A DNA stretch of 64,000 bases, from the NCBI GenBank assembly GCA_964453435.1, contig CAYVQZ010000006.1:39494-103493 (forward strand). Reading direction: 5' to 3'. Position numbers and translations under genes: made by a program. Shown here in pieces: positions 41,258 to 49,937 of this stretch (the stretch's first letter is position 1; each line of letters starts with the position of its first letter). A model generated the notes under the pieces. The model saw only the letters and a list, made by a program, of their open reading frames with translations, was not told the origin of the DNA and did not search any database. Source of the stretch: CAYVQZ01 sp964453435. GTDB taxonomy: Bacteria > Abyssobacteria > SURF-5.

Positions 41258-41455
41258 TCATTCCTCGTAAGTCAGAACCCGGATTATTCCCATGGTTGCG
41301 CCGTCGGTGTTCGTAGTGGTAGCGTCCGACACCGAAACGACGTTTTCGACCTTGTTTTTGCTAATGAAATCGTTCACTTTTTCATCCAGTTCATTCAGTT
41401 CCTGGGTAATATGGAAAATCTTGAACTGCGAGCCGAATGTCTTAACCTTGAACAT
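41258..41455 (-). CDS. small Cse60-like protein
   Basis: 65 residues with an AGAGGTGA ribosome site. The pattern of an initial short strand (MFKVKTFGS), a helix (ELDEKVNDFISKN), and two strands ending in GIIRVLTYEE resembles the Cse60 family of about 60-residue proteins, first named from Bacillus sporulation but widespread in non-sporulating bacteria. Function is unknown. It is four bases ahead of the thioredoxin gene, so translation of the two is coupled. The call rests on length and pattern, not an alignment. Confidence 0.65.
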   Translation of the reverse strand: MFKVKTFGSQFKIFHITQELNELDEKVNDFISKNKVENVVSVSDATTTNTDGATMGIIRVLTYEE

Positions 41456-41566
41456 GGTTCGCTCACCTCTTTCGGGTGTCCGCTATGCGCACAAATCCTT
41501 TTGCATGTTTTCATTCCATTTTGTCACAAACCGAAAAGGCGAGCAAACTGAGGCGGCGGTGCATGG

Positions 41567-41761
41567 TCATTTGTCTGATCGTTCAGATGCTGCTTGTTGA
41601 TGCAGGTACATCTGCAATTCCTTCAGACTCTTTTCGATTTTCTTGATCACTTTCCTTTGTTTTTCCGGCAGGTCTCCATGAAATCCCAAAAGCAGATTTT
41701 GACTCAGCGACAGAGCCGGGGCAAGCATATTAGCAATGTCGTGCACTTCCTTCCGTGTCAT
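41567..41761 (-). CDS. 64-residue HisKA-like mini-protein
   Basis: 64 residues from ATG 41761, with GGGGAGA upstream; the longer frame to 41857 would overlap the M14 peptidase gene. It is predicted to be two amphipathic helices. The first begins KEVHDIANMLAPALSLSQNL and the second is DLPEKQRKVIKKIEKSLKEL. The H-D-I-A-N-M-L stretch matches the H-box of histidine kinase dimerisation domains (commonly H-E/D-x-x-N-P-L), and the second helix has the usual spacing, but there is no ATPase domain. It may be a stand-alone phosphoacceptor, a dimerising decoy, or unrelated. No family name is assigned. It lies between the M14 peptidase gene and the Cse60-like gene. Confidence 0.6.
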   Translation of the reverse strand: MTRKEVHDIANMLAPALSLSQNLLLGFHGDLPEKQRKVIKKIEKSLKELQMYLHQQAASERSDK

Positions 41762-41841
41762 CTCATTCTCCCCTCTCCCAAGGCTTTGCGCGGGAACGTG
41801 CCCGGATATCCCAACGGAGAATTGAAACAGCCCCCCCGTTT

Positions 41842-43035
41842 CTAGTAAACCTCCCACACGGAAATCGAGCGTAGCCGCCGCCTGAATTCCAGCCTGCGGT
41901 CATTGGACCATGCGATCAGCTTTTCCCGGGAAAGCCCCCCGTCTTTCCTGTGCGTCATCATCCGGCATTCTTCGCCCAGCAGTTTCATCGCTTCCCCCGC
42001 GCTCCGGAGGAAGAACTTCTGGTTCCGCGGAAGCGAAAGCTTTTTCACAAAGTGGGCGGACACACGCCTTGGCATAATTCCGACGAAGGCTTGGACAGCC
42101 CCCTCGATCCCCGCTACGTGAGCTCCGACCCGATATTCCAACGGCGAAAAGAAGGACTCGAAGGTATAGGAAGGGATTCCAAGAGAGAGAGTAAGCCAGT
42201 CACTGAGCACCATCCGCCCCTTTCGAAATTCGGTCAGCAGGGGACCGGACACCTCTCTGCCCTCGCCTTTTGATATCGTCTGAGGAAGCGGCACGAATAG
42301 TTTCCGCAAAAAGCGTCCGATATTGCTCACTTTCCGGGGAACGTAATAGTTTCGTTTCAGGTTCTCGATGATCCGGGCGCCCACCAGTTCCCCGAGTTCG
42401 TGTTGTGAATCCGGAATGAATTCAATCACGGTAACTTCGAAGTTGTTCGGCAGAAAACGTAATTGTTGCGGCAACTGAAACCGCACGCCGGGCCTGTAAA
42501 AGAGCGTTTCATGAAGGTCGAGCGCGACCGATGCGCGAACTTCCAAAAGGTACTTTTTGAGCCTCCTCGTTTCCGGCGGCAGGAACTCGTCGGGACGGCA
42601 CCATACCGCATTGACATCCTCCCAGTTGCTCTCCGAATAATCCTCCCGGATTTCCGTGTTCCCAATCGGATCGACGCATTTTACGCCCCTCAAATCGTAA
42701 CCGTCAGGGTCCAGACACGGCAGCAGAATGAATCGTACGTCGCCCAGGATTTGCTTTAATGCTTCGTTGGGGTTGGCAAGCTGCCGAGCCATTAGCAATA
42801 GCGCCAGTGGAGGAGCGTCCTCCCGCCCATGATTCGCGGCAGTCACCAGAATACGATGCTTTGTGTCGTTCGGACCCGCTGTCACAGCATAAATCGGGCG
42901 TCCCATTTTTGAGGTCGCAACTTCCTCCACGCCGAGCCGTTCTCCAAGCCGATTGATACCCGCCTGGAGGTCCGAGTACCGTTTGAAGTCATTCAGTTCC
43001 TTAACCAGTGGGTATTTATCAAACAGGTCCGTCAT
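41842..43035 (-). CDS. M14-type zinc carboxypeptidase-like protein
   Basis: 397 residues from ATG 43035, which overlaps the upstream stop (ATGA). Zinc ligands of the M14 fold are visible: His69 and Glu72 in AANHGREDAPPL, and His175 in ALDLHETLFY; the Glu of the PSYTFESFF segment is the likely catalytic base, and LPCLDPDGYDLRG is the substrate-side strand. There is no signal peptide, so it may act in the cytoplasm, unlike secreted carboxypeptidases; succinylglutamate desuccinylase/aspartoacylase-like or gamma-glutamyl-meso-DAP-type relatives are alternatives. The C-terminal 100 residues are basic and helical (RKLFVPLPQ, RRRLRSISVW) and not recognised. Coupling to the next upstream membrane protein implies a joint role. 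Confidence 0.72.
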   Translation of the reverse strand: MTDLFDKYPLVKELNDFKRYSDLQAGINRLGERLGVEEVATSKMGRPIYAVTAGPNDTKHRILVTAANHGREDAPPLALLLMARQLANPNEALKQILGDVRFILLPCLDPDGYDLRGVKCVDPIGNTEIREDYSESNWEDVNAVWCRPDEFLPPETRRLKKYLLEVRASVALDLHETLFYRPGVRFQLPQQLRFLPNNFEVTVIEFIPDSQHELGELVGARIIENLKRNYYVPRKVSNIGRFLRKLFVPLPQTISKGEGREVSGPLLTEFRKGRMVLSDWLTLSLGIPSYTFESFFSPLEYRVGAHVAGIEGAVQAFVGIMPRRVSAHFVKKLSLPRNQKFFLRSAGEAMKLLGEECRMMTHRKDGGLSREKLIAWSNDRRLEFRRRLRSISVWEVY

Positions 43036-44510
43036 CTGTCCAGCCTCATGATGCATTCGCCTGGTTCTTTGAATTCCCGTTGATGGAAAACGGCCTTCGA
43101 CTGGTACACTTCCGCTATACCGTCCATACCCAAATGCATGGCGCGATGAAACGTCTCCGTGTACGCCTCAACCAGATTTTCGGAATCCCTCACGAGTTCG
43201 TTCAGTTCGGCAAGTTTTTGGTCCTCAACAAGAGAGGGTTTCGAGAAATCCTCGAAAATTTTGTCAAATCCGTTTGCGATATCCAGAAAGTGTCTCTTCA
43301 CGCTGCGACTCAATAACAAGCTTGCAATCAGCGTGACGCCGCCAAATAATAGTATCGGTGAAATGAAAAACGAACCCTTAAAGAAACCAAAAGCGCTATC
43401 CAATATCCCAATGACAATGAGAACAATCGGTATCTGGCGCTTCTCTATGGAAACGAGTTGTCCCAACCGCAGGGCCTGAAACTTTCTGCGCGAATAGGCG
43501 GTTATATACAAACTCTGCGACAGTTGCGACCTGATCTTCTCAACATCGAGCTTTTCGGGAACCCGAATGACATTATCGACCTCGACATCGGTCTCACTGA
43601 CCATGTGCGCGATGGGATGCAATGCGGGCGGGATGAAACTGAGCGGAAACATCTCGCCATTGGCGAATTCGTCGGCCAGATATATTTCGTACGATTCCCG
43701 CGTGGGCAGGACAACGAGTTCGATTGACCGTGACTGCCGGCTCTCTTTCAGCAACGGCGTTCGGCGGGCTTCTCGCGCGGGAACACGAATCCGCTTCGCG
43801 TCCTCATCGCGGAACATCACTTGCAAGAATCGTAACAGACTTCGCAGAAAGCCCCGTCGGGGCTTGCTATCCTCGAACTGGGCGTAATAATATCTTTGAA
43901 CCGACTCCAGTCCTTCATTGTCGGCCTTTGCCGCAAGCTTAAGATAAATATCCTGGGCGCTCCCATCAATTCTGTCAAAGAAATCGACGATTCGGTTCAC
44001 GCGCGCAGCGGTATCCATGTGAGCGCCTCGCACGACTTTCAGACAATTGGAAATTTCTTTGGAGCAATCTTTGAACTTCTTGGCAACCAACAGTTTTTTC
44101 GTGCGGGCGCACGTGTGAAGTACATTGAAAATCATATAGGGCATAAGAATCGGAATCAGCAACGGTTTTATCATGCATAAGGCCACACATCCTGCCAGCC
44201 AGGCGAAATCCAACGTGCCCGAGAGGACACCGACGTGCAACAGCTCGTCCTGGTGAAGCGCCAGGCTGTCCCATTCCCTCTTCATCTCATGTTCGACATC
44301 TCGCATGTCCTCATCCGAATATTGTCCGTAAAGAGGGCATGTAACAGAAATCGAATCGAGGTTTCCAAGGCGAGCAATGTCGTTGAGCACGTCGACATAG
44401 TGAGACAGCAATACATACTCTTTTTGCCCCACCACCGGAAGATAGGCGGTGGAGGCCGTGATAGCGGCCTTATTTTCCTCAACCGAAACAGTATGATGAA
44501 TGTCGCCCAT
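43032..44510 (-). CDS. unrecognised four-TM membrane protein
   Basis: 492 residues with two membrane hairpins: about 95-133 (SGTLDFAWLAGCVALCMIK then a second hydrophobic run) and about 360-401 (QIPIVLIVIGILDSAFGF then FFISPILLFGG). Between them is a roughly 220-residue soluble region with a basic patch (DEDAKRIRVPAREARR) and the segment ELVVLPTRESYEIYLADE; the N-terminal 90 residues and the last 90 residues (LVEDQKLAELNELVRDSE, AYTETFHRAM) are helical. I do not recognise any family. It is upstream of, and overlaps by four bases, the M14-type peptidase gene, so the two are translated together, which points to a membrane-associated peptidase system or a membrane partner of it. Confidence 0.75.
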   Translation of the reverse strand: MGDIHHTVSVEENKAAITASTAYLPVVGQKEYVLLSHYVDVLNDIARLGNLDSISVTCPLYGQYSDEDMRDVEHEMKREWDSLALHQDELLHVGVLSGTLDFAWLAGCVALCMIKPLLIPILMPYMIFNVLHTCARTKKLLVAKKFKDCSKEISNCLKVVRGAHMDTAARVNRIVDFFDRIDGSAQDIYLKLAAKADNEGLESVQRYYYAQFEDSKPRRGFLRSLLRFLQVMFRDEDAKRIRVPAREARRTPLLKESRQSRSIELVVLPTRESYEIYLADEFANGEMFPLSFIPPALHPIAHMVSETDVEVDNVIRVPEKLDVEKIRSQLSQSLYITAYSRRKFQALRLGQLVSIEKRQIPIVLIVIGILDSAFGFFKGSFFISPILLFGGVTLIASLLLSRSVKRHFLDIANGFDKIFEDFSKPSLVEDQKLAELNELVRDSENLVEAYTETFHRAMHLGMDGIAEVYQSKAVFHQREFKEPGECIMRLDR

Positions 44511-45189
44511 TTCGCTCGTTTCCGCAGACCGACGTCAATCCCTGCGCATACTGGCCGTCCGCCGAAAAGGTTGTCCTTGACACGAACGGGATTATATACG
44601 TTATGAAATTTTCAAACAAGTTTTTTTGGGCTCGCGCCGAAAGCTTCGTCAGATGAATTCGCGGCGCGCATGTTCATTTTGCTGCGCCGGCCCGATTGAG
44701 AGCCGGCGCCGGAACAATGTTTCCTTCTTGTGCCGACTGTCACGAGGATGACCGAAGCGCGCATATCGTGCTCAATGAGAAGAAATACTTAAGCACAACT
44801 CCTTCCAAAGAAAGCCCCATGCGTTCCTCTTTACTTTGCTTGCAGGGTATCCATAATGCTATCAGGTACTGGTAAGGATTCCGTTACCGGGCACAGCCAT
44901 CTTCGCCGGCTTCACGGCACAATGAGGCAATCCCGGCCTGACTTGCGACACTGCTCAGCGCGGGAGAAGCGCCTGGAGCCGGCTCGCGCCCGGATTGCGT
45001 CCACCCGCCGATTTTCGCGCGCCCCCCCACTTCGCCAGACATGTTCGCTTTTCATCAGTGAATATGCTCAGCTTCGTTAGACCATACATGCATATATCCG
45101 ATGCCATTGACCCGGCTCAAGGGCAAACTGTATTATGAAAGACCTTGACAGGTTAAGAAACCTCGTTCCAATTCTTCCCTGGAGGGGAT
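44511..45189. other. 679-bp intergenic region
   Basis: No convincing gene. It separates the divergently oriented membrane-protein gene (leftward) and the MFS gene (rightward), so it should contain both promoters, though I did not find strong boxes. It is mixed in composition and contains one perfect 8-bp stem at 44684-44709. Short open frames within it (such as 44856-45080) have basic, non-protein-like composition and no ribosome site. Confidence 0.6.
44684..44709. repeat. GC-rich hairpin
   Basis: GCGCCGGC (44684-44691) and GCCGGCGC (44702-44709) are perfect inverted copies around a 10-base loop. There is no following T-tract, so it is not a classical rho-independent terminator; it could be a repeat element, a binding site, or chance in GC-rich DNA. 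Confidence 0.5.
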
Positions 45190-46437
45190 ATGCGTCGCAA
45201 TGGGATCTTCTATGGCTGGTTTGTGGTGGTCGCGGGTTTTACCATCCTCTTTGCACTACACGGAATTATCATAAACACATTCGGGGTTTTCTTCAAGCCC
45301 GTGACGGAAAGTATGGGATGGGGGCGGACGACATATAGCGTTGCGCTCGGAATCGGCGCCATCGCAATGGCGGTCGGTTCGCCGTTTGTCGGCAGAATGA
45401 TGGACACCCTTGGAGCACGAAAGACAATGACCGCCGGCTGCCTCCTTTGCGGCGCCGGACTCGTGCTGCTGGGAGGCGCAACCGAACTGTGGCATTTCTA
45501 TTTTCTCTTTGTCGTTGTCGGGCTGGGACTCGCGGCGGGCACCACGATTCCGATCTCCATGGTCATTGCAAACTGGTTCAACCGAAGACGGGGCGCCGCA
45601 ATGGGGGTTACGTTCATGGGAACAAGCGTTGGCGGAATGGTCATGAATCCCGTGAACACCTACCTCGTGCAGAATTTCGGGTGGCGGAAGTCGTATGTCC
45701 TTCTTGCAGTCGTGATCGTTTCCGTCACGGTTCCGCTGGTTGCATTCATCATTCGCACCAGGCCGTCCGAAATGAATTTGCAGCCCGACGGCATGGAAGA
45801 TTATGAAAAAGACGGTACGATACTGACCGGTCAGACTCTCAGGCAAGCGGCCGTCACCTCGGCTTTCTGGTTTATCGCCGCCAATATGCTGCTCACCAAT
45901 TTCATGGCAAACGCCGTCGGTGTCCACTGTATCCCCTATCTGACAGACATCGGCCATTCCGAAATGGGCGCCGCGGTCGCATACGGTGTTTCCATGGGGT
46001 TTATGACTCTCGGGAAAGTGGCGCTCGGTTCGTGGGCGGACCGCTGGGGAGCGAGGCCGACATTCGTACTCAGCGCCATTATGACCGCGACCGGAATCGG
46101 CATCCTCATGCTCGCTGCTCCCTTCTGGGTGGCGCTGCTTTTCGCCGTGGTCTACGGGTTCCCACAGGGAGGCCCGCTCACGCTCACGCCGATGGTCGCA
46201 GCCGATTGCCACGGTCTCTCACATTTCGGCTCCATCTTTGGAGCTATGACCTTCTTTTCCATCCTTGGCGCCGCCGTCGGCCCCGTTGTAATCGGCAAAA
46301 TGTACGATATGAGCCAACCCAACAACTACCAGAGCGGCCTCGCATTGCTCATCGTCATGACACTGGCAAGCGCATTTTGCATATACAGAGCCCGCCCAAA
46401 TCCGAGCCTCCTCTCCGGTCAAGGGAAAAGTGTTTGA
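45190..46437 (+). CDS. MFS transporter, OFA/monocarboxylate-like
   Basis: 415 residues, 12 predicted membrane helices, with GGAGGGG upstream of the ATG. FYGWFVVVAGFTILFALHG at the start, the loop GRMMDTLGARKTMTAG after helix 2, WFNRRRGAAMGVTFMGTSVGGM, and GSWADRWGARPTFVLSA in the second half are the pattern of the oxalate:formate-antiporter/monocarboxylate-like MFS group. It probably imports or exports a small carboxylate across the inner membrane. It stands alone as a transcription unit, ending in the inverted repeats and terminator at 46485-46595. Confidence 0.87.
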   Translation: MRRNGIFYGWFVVVAGFTILFALHGIIINTFGVFFKPVTESMGWGRTTYSVALGIGAIAMAVGSPFVGRMMDTLGARKTMTAGCLLCGAGLVLLGGATELWHFYFLFVVVGLGLAAGTTIPISMVIANWFNRRRGAAMGVTFMGTSVGGMVMNPVNTYLVQNFGWRKSYVLLAVVIVSVTVPLVAFIIRTRPSEMNLQPDGMEDYEKDGTILTGQTLRQAAVTSAFWFIAANMLLTNFMANAVGVHCIPYLTDIGHSEMGAAVAYGVSMGFMTLGKVALGSWADRWGARPTFVLSAIMTATGIGILMLAAPFWVALLFAVVYGFPQGGPLTLTPMVAADCHGLSHFGSIFGAMTFFSILGAAVGPVVIGKMYDMSQPNNYQSGLALLIVMTLASAFCIYRARPNPSLLSGQGKSV

Positions 46438-46484
46438 AAAAAACGCCTCGGGCCTGAACAGATAAACGCGTCCTCAGGATGGCC

Positions 46485-46540
46485 AAAAAAAACCGCGGAC
46501 ACAAGCCACCAGCGGGCGGGTTTTTTAGGCTTGTGTCCGC
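46485..46540. repeat. two overlapping inverted repeats after the MFS gene
   Basis: Stem A pairs AAAAAACCGC (46487-46496) with GCGGGTTTTTT (46516-46526, one G bulged); stem B pairs GCGGACACAAGCC (46495-46507) with GGCTTGTGTCCGC (46528-46540), a perfect 13-bp match over a 20-base loop. The left arm of B lies in the loop of A and its right arm outside, sharing two bases, so the two compete or form a pseudoknot. Stem A ends in six T's, as in a bidirectional terminator. Confidence 0.65.
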
Positions 46541-46573
46541 TTATCGAGTGTGAGGGAAATGTCTCTGTTTAAA

Positions 46574-46595
46574 GGCTCTCCCTCCGGAGCCTTTT
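46574..46595 (+). terminator. rho-independent terminator
   Basis: GGCTC (46574-46578) pairs with GAGCC (46587-46591) around an 8-base loop and is followed by TTTTCTCT. It lies about 140 bases after the MFS gene. The gap that follows, to 46960, contains one possible 17-residue reading frame (46677-46730) with GAGGA upstream but no recognisable product. Confidence 0.55.
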
Positions 46596-46960
46596 CTCTC
46601 CGGTGTTCTCAGAAGCTCCTGACTGCGAGCTCCTACTGCGTCAGCTTTCTCTAACAATCGATTTCTGAGGAAATAAATGACGCCACGTATTGCTTCACCC
46701 TCTTGCGTCTCCCTGCATGCGCATTGTTAATTTGGCAATATCCGTGCCATCGAGAATCATCTCTTATAACTCTCACCATGACAATAGGTTATCTTGCAAA
46801 ACACACTGAGGCCTGCCCGGGCGGTCACAGCCGCCGACAAGGAGTTTTTTTCCGAACACCGGCAAAGTCGTGCCTGTGTGCTACAATAACCGCACCACAC
46901 GAAACAGTCACCAAGCCCGACGCTCGTTTAAAAATACCGGCGCTAAAGCCAACAGAGACG

Positions 46961-47734
46961 ATGGATTATTTGTTCGGGGATACGGACCTCGCAGCGTATC
47001 GGTTGCAAGTTCTCTCCGGCGTATTTTCGGATTCCACAAAGGCGTTCCTCCGACACTCAGTGAAGAGGTCCCCACGATGCATTGCAGACCTTGGGTGTGG
47101 CCCGGGTCATACCACATCCATGCTGGCGGACTTTCTCGAAGCCGACCAGGCCGTCGGACTGGACAACTCCGAGCATTTTATACGACTTGCCAGGAGCGCA
47201 TACCATCAAAAAGTCTCCTATCACCTGCATGACGTCACCTCTATCCCATTTCCGCTCGCCCCGTTCGACATCCTCTTTTGCAGATTTCTGCTGACCCATC
47301 TCGAATCCGCAGATTGCGTGCTCGGAAAATGGGCGACTCAGCTAAATGGAGGAGGTTTGATTTTGATCGAGGAGGTGGACTGGATTCATACCGCCAATGA
47401 GACATTCGCACTCTATCTCAATATTGTTGACGCGATGTTGAAACACATGGCCGGAAATCTCTATATGGGGAAACGGCTGAATCAGATGCAACTTCCAGGA
47501 TTGCTAAAGAGACGGGCGAGCCACATCAGGCGCTTACCTGTTTCCACCGGTGAAGCTGCAACCATGTTCTTTCTGAATATCCGGACATGGAAGACCCAGC
47601 CATTTGCGCAACGAAATTATCCCGGCTCCGTGATCAGCGAACTTGAGCGAAACCTCGGAATGCTTGCTGGAAGAGCTGATGGTGGTATCGAAATCGAATG
47701 GTATTTGCGCCAGTTGGTGCTCGAACGAAGGTAA
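46961..47734 (+). CDS. class I SAM-dependent methyltransferase
   Basis: 257 residues from ATG 46961 (MDYLFGDTDLAAYRLQ); the long reading from 46703 begins with composition not typical of proteins. The SAM-binding Gly-rich loop is CIADLGCGPGHTTSML, the acidic residue after beta-2 is in AVGLDNSEHF, and the later strands are FDILFCRFLLTHLES and GGGLILIEEVDWI. It methylates an unknown substrate. It is 23 bases ahead of the HAD hydrolase gene, so co-expression is likely. The terminator at 46574 and the 360-bp gap upstream separate it from the MFS gene. Confidence 0.82.
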   Translation: MDYLFGDTDLAAYRLQVLSGVFSDSTKAFLRHSVKRSPRCIADLGCGPGHTTSMLADFLEADQAVGLDNSEHFIRLARSAYHQKVSYHLHDVTSIPFPLAPFDILFCRFLLTHLESADCVLGKWATQLNGGGLILIEEVDWIHTANETFALYLNIVDAMLKHMAGNLYMGKRLNQMQLPGLLKRRASHIRRLPVSTGEAATMFFLNIRTWKTQPFAQRNYPGSVISELERNLGMLAGRADGGIEIEWYLRQLVLERR

Positions 47735-47757
47735 CCGCCCTATTGGTCCTCTGAATT

Positions 47758-48462
47758 ATGGCAAAACTGGCGATCTTTGATATTGATGGAACACTCGTCC
47801 AGTCGGCGGAAATCGATGCCCTCTGCTTCATACGCTCGGTCCGCGAAGAGTTCGGTATAACCGATATCGACGAGCGCTGGGAAAGCTATCGACACGTTAC
47901 CGACTCAGGAATCTTCGAAGAAATCTTCGAGCTAAATTTCTTTCGAAAACCCACAAAACCCGAAATCCAACGCCATGTTCGGAGATTTTCCGAACTGCTC
48001 GGCGAATACTATCTGAAAGACCCTTACGAATTTCAGCCGGTTCCCGGCGCGCCAGAGATTATTGACTATTTGAAAGAACATTCCGATTGGCGTTACGGAA
48101 TCGCCACCGGCACATGGAGAGAAACAGCTTTGCTGAAACTGAAATTTTCCGGAATCGACCCGGGGACCGCGCCTCTCGTCTCCGGGTCCGATGCAAAAAC
48201 GAGGGAAGCCATTGTCCGAAAATGTATTGAATCCTCGAAGCTTCATTATCGAGTAAGCGGCTTTGGAAAAATTGTCAGCGTTGGCGATGGAATCTGGGAC
48301 TTCAGGACTGCGGCCGCGCTGCGACTCGGGTTTATAAGAATAGCGCCGCCAACGGAGAAAAAAGCCTTTCCGCAATGCAGCACGCTGTCGGACTACACAG
48401 ACGTGACCACATTTCTCTCTTACATGGAAACTGCGCAACCGCCGGACGTTTCACTCATATAG
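47758..48462 (+). CDS. HAD-superfamily hydrolase
   Basis: 234 residues. Motif I is IFDIDGTLVQS (nucleophile Asp and the second Asp), motif II region is IATGTWRETAL, the Lys of motif III is in DAKTREAIVRK, and motif IV is SVGDGIWDFRTA. The cap is alpha-helical and inserted after motif I, as in the phosphoglycolate-phosphatase-like subfamily. It probably dephosphorylates a small phosphate ester. The start codon lacks a clear ribosome site. It follows the methyltransferase. The 234-bp gap to the converging P1 peptidase gene shows nothing recognisable. Confidence 0.85.
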   Translation: MAKLAIFDIDGTLVQSAEIDALCFIRSVREEFGITDIDERWESYRHVTDSGIFEEIFELNFFRKPTKPEIQRHVRRFSELLGEYYLKDPYEFQPVPGAPEIIDYLKEHSDWRYGIATGTWRETALLKLKFSGIDPGTAPLVSGSDAKTREAIVRKCIESSKLHYRVSGFGKIVSVGDGIWDFRTAAALRLGFIRIAPPTEKKAFPQCSTLSDYTDVTTFLSYMETAQPPDVSLI

Positions 48463-48696
48463 GCGCTGCCCGCGCCTCGTTAATCCGTGTTTCCGGCCAG
48501 TCCGCCAATCTATGAAACCCCAAAACACAGGGGATTCCGTAATCGGGCGCGGCCGGTTTCCGGTGACATGTGCAATTGTGAGTCAGATGCACGCCGCCCA
48601 TCGGATATCTGCAGCTTCAAGGCGCCAGAAGGAGGGAATGTGGGATTCAAGGAAGCGGGCAGATGGCTTCCTGATGGGCAAAGGCGCTGCGGAAAC

Positions 48697-49770
48697 CTAA
48701 AATATCAGGGTTCTGACCTTTTCCAGTGGCAATGCATGAAGCGTGGCGCCGTCGCGACCCGTTACAGTTCCGGCCATGAACATGGCGTTCAGGATCGCTT
48801 CCTCAATCGCCTCGGCGGCGCCCGTGAAAAAAGGGTCGATATGATTGTCCGCAAACTCAGGGAGAACCAGATCAGGCGACTCGGGAAAAGCGGGAATTCG
48901 TCGCGCCGTCGAGAAGGCCAGGGCTATATCGCCACTCGTATTGCCGGAAGGACTGCCGGTGCGGGCCAGGCCATGGGTGGCGCGACCCGCGACACGACGA
49001 AGCTGACTCGAAGACAGGGGCGCATCGGTCGCCAGTATCATGATGATCGAACCCCCAATTGTCGGCGACGGGATATCTTCGGGTTGTTCGAGTATCTTAC
49101 CCACCGGCGCACCGCAAATCGTGAGTTCCTCCCGGCGTCCCATGTTCGTCACCACCAGCGCTCCGAGTGTAAATCTTCGCTCGCCGCAACTTATTATGCG
49201 TGAGGAAGTCCCTACGCCTCCCTTGAATTGATATGCGGAAGTTCCCGTTCCCGCCCCGACCGCTCCCTCGAGCACCGGCCCTTCCGAAGCCGTTTCAATG
49301 GCCTTTGCAATTTCGGCTCTTCCCACATGACGACCCCAGATATCGTTTAGAAAATAATCATTGCATTCCATCACTATGGGATTGATGGACGGCACGTCGA
49401 GACCTCTGTCAAAAATGAGATAGTCCAGCAAAGCATCGGCCGCTTTTCCCACATTCAGGGTGTTGGTTATCACAATCGGAGTTTCTATTGTTCCAATCTC
49501 GGCCACTTGCATCAACCCCATGCTCTTTCCGAAACCGTTGATGATATGAACCCCCGCCTGCACTTTTTGAAAGAACAGGTCACCGGAAGCGGGAATCACG
49601 GCGGTGACTCCGGTTCGAACGGGCCCTTTACCCTTTTCCCATGCTCCTTCGCCGCGAACGAGGGTGCTATGGCCGACTTTAATCTGCGGCACGTCAGTTA
49701 TCGTGTTTAACGCGCCCGTCGGAAGACAACCCACAATCAATCCGAATTCGCGCACTCGGCATCGCTTCAT
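48697..49770 (-). CDS. P1 family peptidase (DmpA/BapA-like)
   Basis: 357 residues. These enzymes are autoprocessed N-terminal nucleophile hydrolases. DmpA-like blocks are present: GALNTITDVPQIKVGHSTL, VRTGVTAVIPASG, HIINGFGKSMGL, ETPIVITNTLNVG, NDIWGRHVG, and the processing site in YQFKGGVGTSSR, then RREELTICGAPVG. Members cleave N-terminal D- or L-amino acids or beta-peptides; here the physiological substrate is unknown. GGGGA lies eight bases before the ATG. No signal peptide is seen. Confidence 0.86.
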   Translation of the reverse strand: MKRCRVREFGLIVGCLPTGALNTITDVPQIKVGHSTLVRGEGAWEKGKGPVRTGVTAVIPASGDLFFQKVQAGVHIINGFGKSMGLMQVAEIGTIETPIVITNTLNVGKAADALLDYLIFDRGLDVPSINPIVMECNDYFLNDIWGRHVGRAEIAKAIETASEGPVLEGAVGAGTGTSAYQFKGGVGTSSRIISCGERRFTLGALVVTNMGRREELTICGAPVGKILEQPEDIPSPTIGGSIIMILATDAPLSSSQLRRVAGRATHGLARTGSPSGNTSGDIALAFSTARRIPAFPESPDLVLPEFADNHIDPFFTGAAEAIEEAILNAMFMAGTVTGRDGATLHALPLEKVRTLIF

Positions 49771-49937
49771 CTTTTCATTCCCCGGTGTGAAAAGCCGGCT
49801 ATTCCTTTCACACGAACTTCCATATCACCGTATGCGTTACTGGTGGTGGACAGTGGGGCGCAGCGGGTTGGCGGCCGGACCTTGCAGGTTTTCAAACCGC
49901 GAGCGCGAACAGGGACTGCGAGATTGTGCGCGAAGCA

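Noticed and set aside
41258..41857. Longer start at 41857 for the HisKA-like mini-protein
   Set aside because: It would overlap the M14 peptidase stop and the extra residues look like translated leader; ATG 41761 has GGGGAGA.
44856..45080. 74-residue reading frame in the large intergenic region
   Set aside because: Arg/Ser-rich composition without family features or a ribosome site; looks like chance.
46677..46730. 17-residue leader-peptide-like frame with GAGGA upstream
   Set aside because: No attenuator structure or run of regulatory codons follows it; too short to support as a gene.
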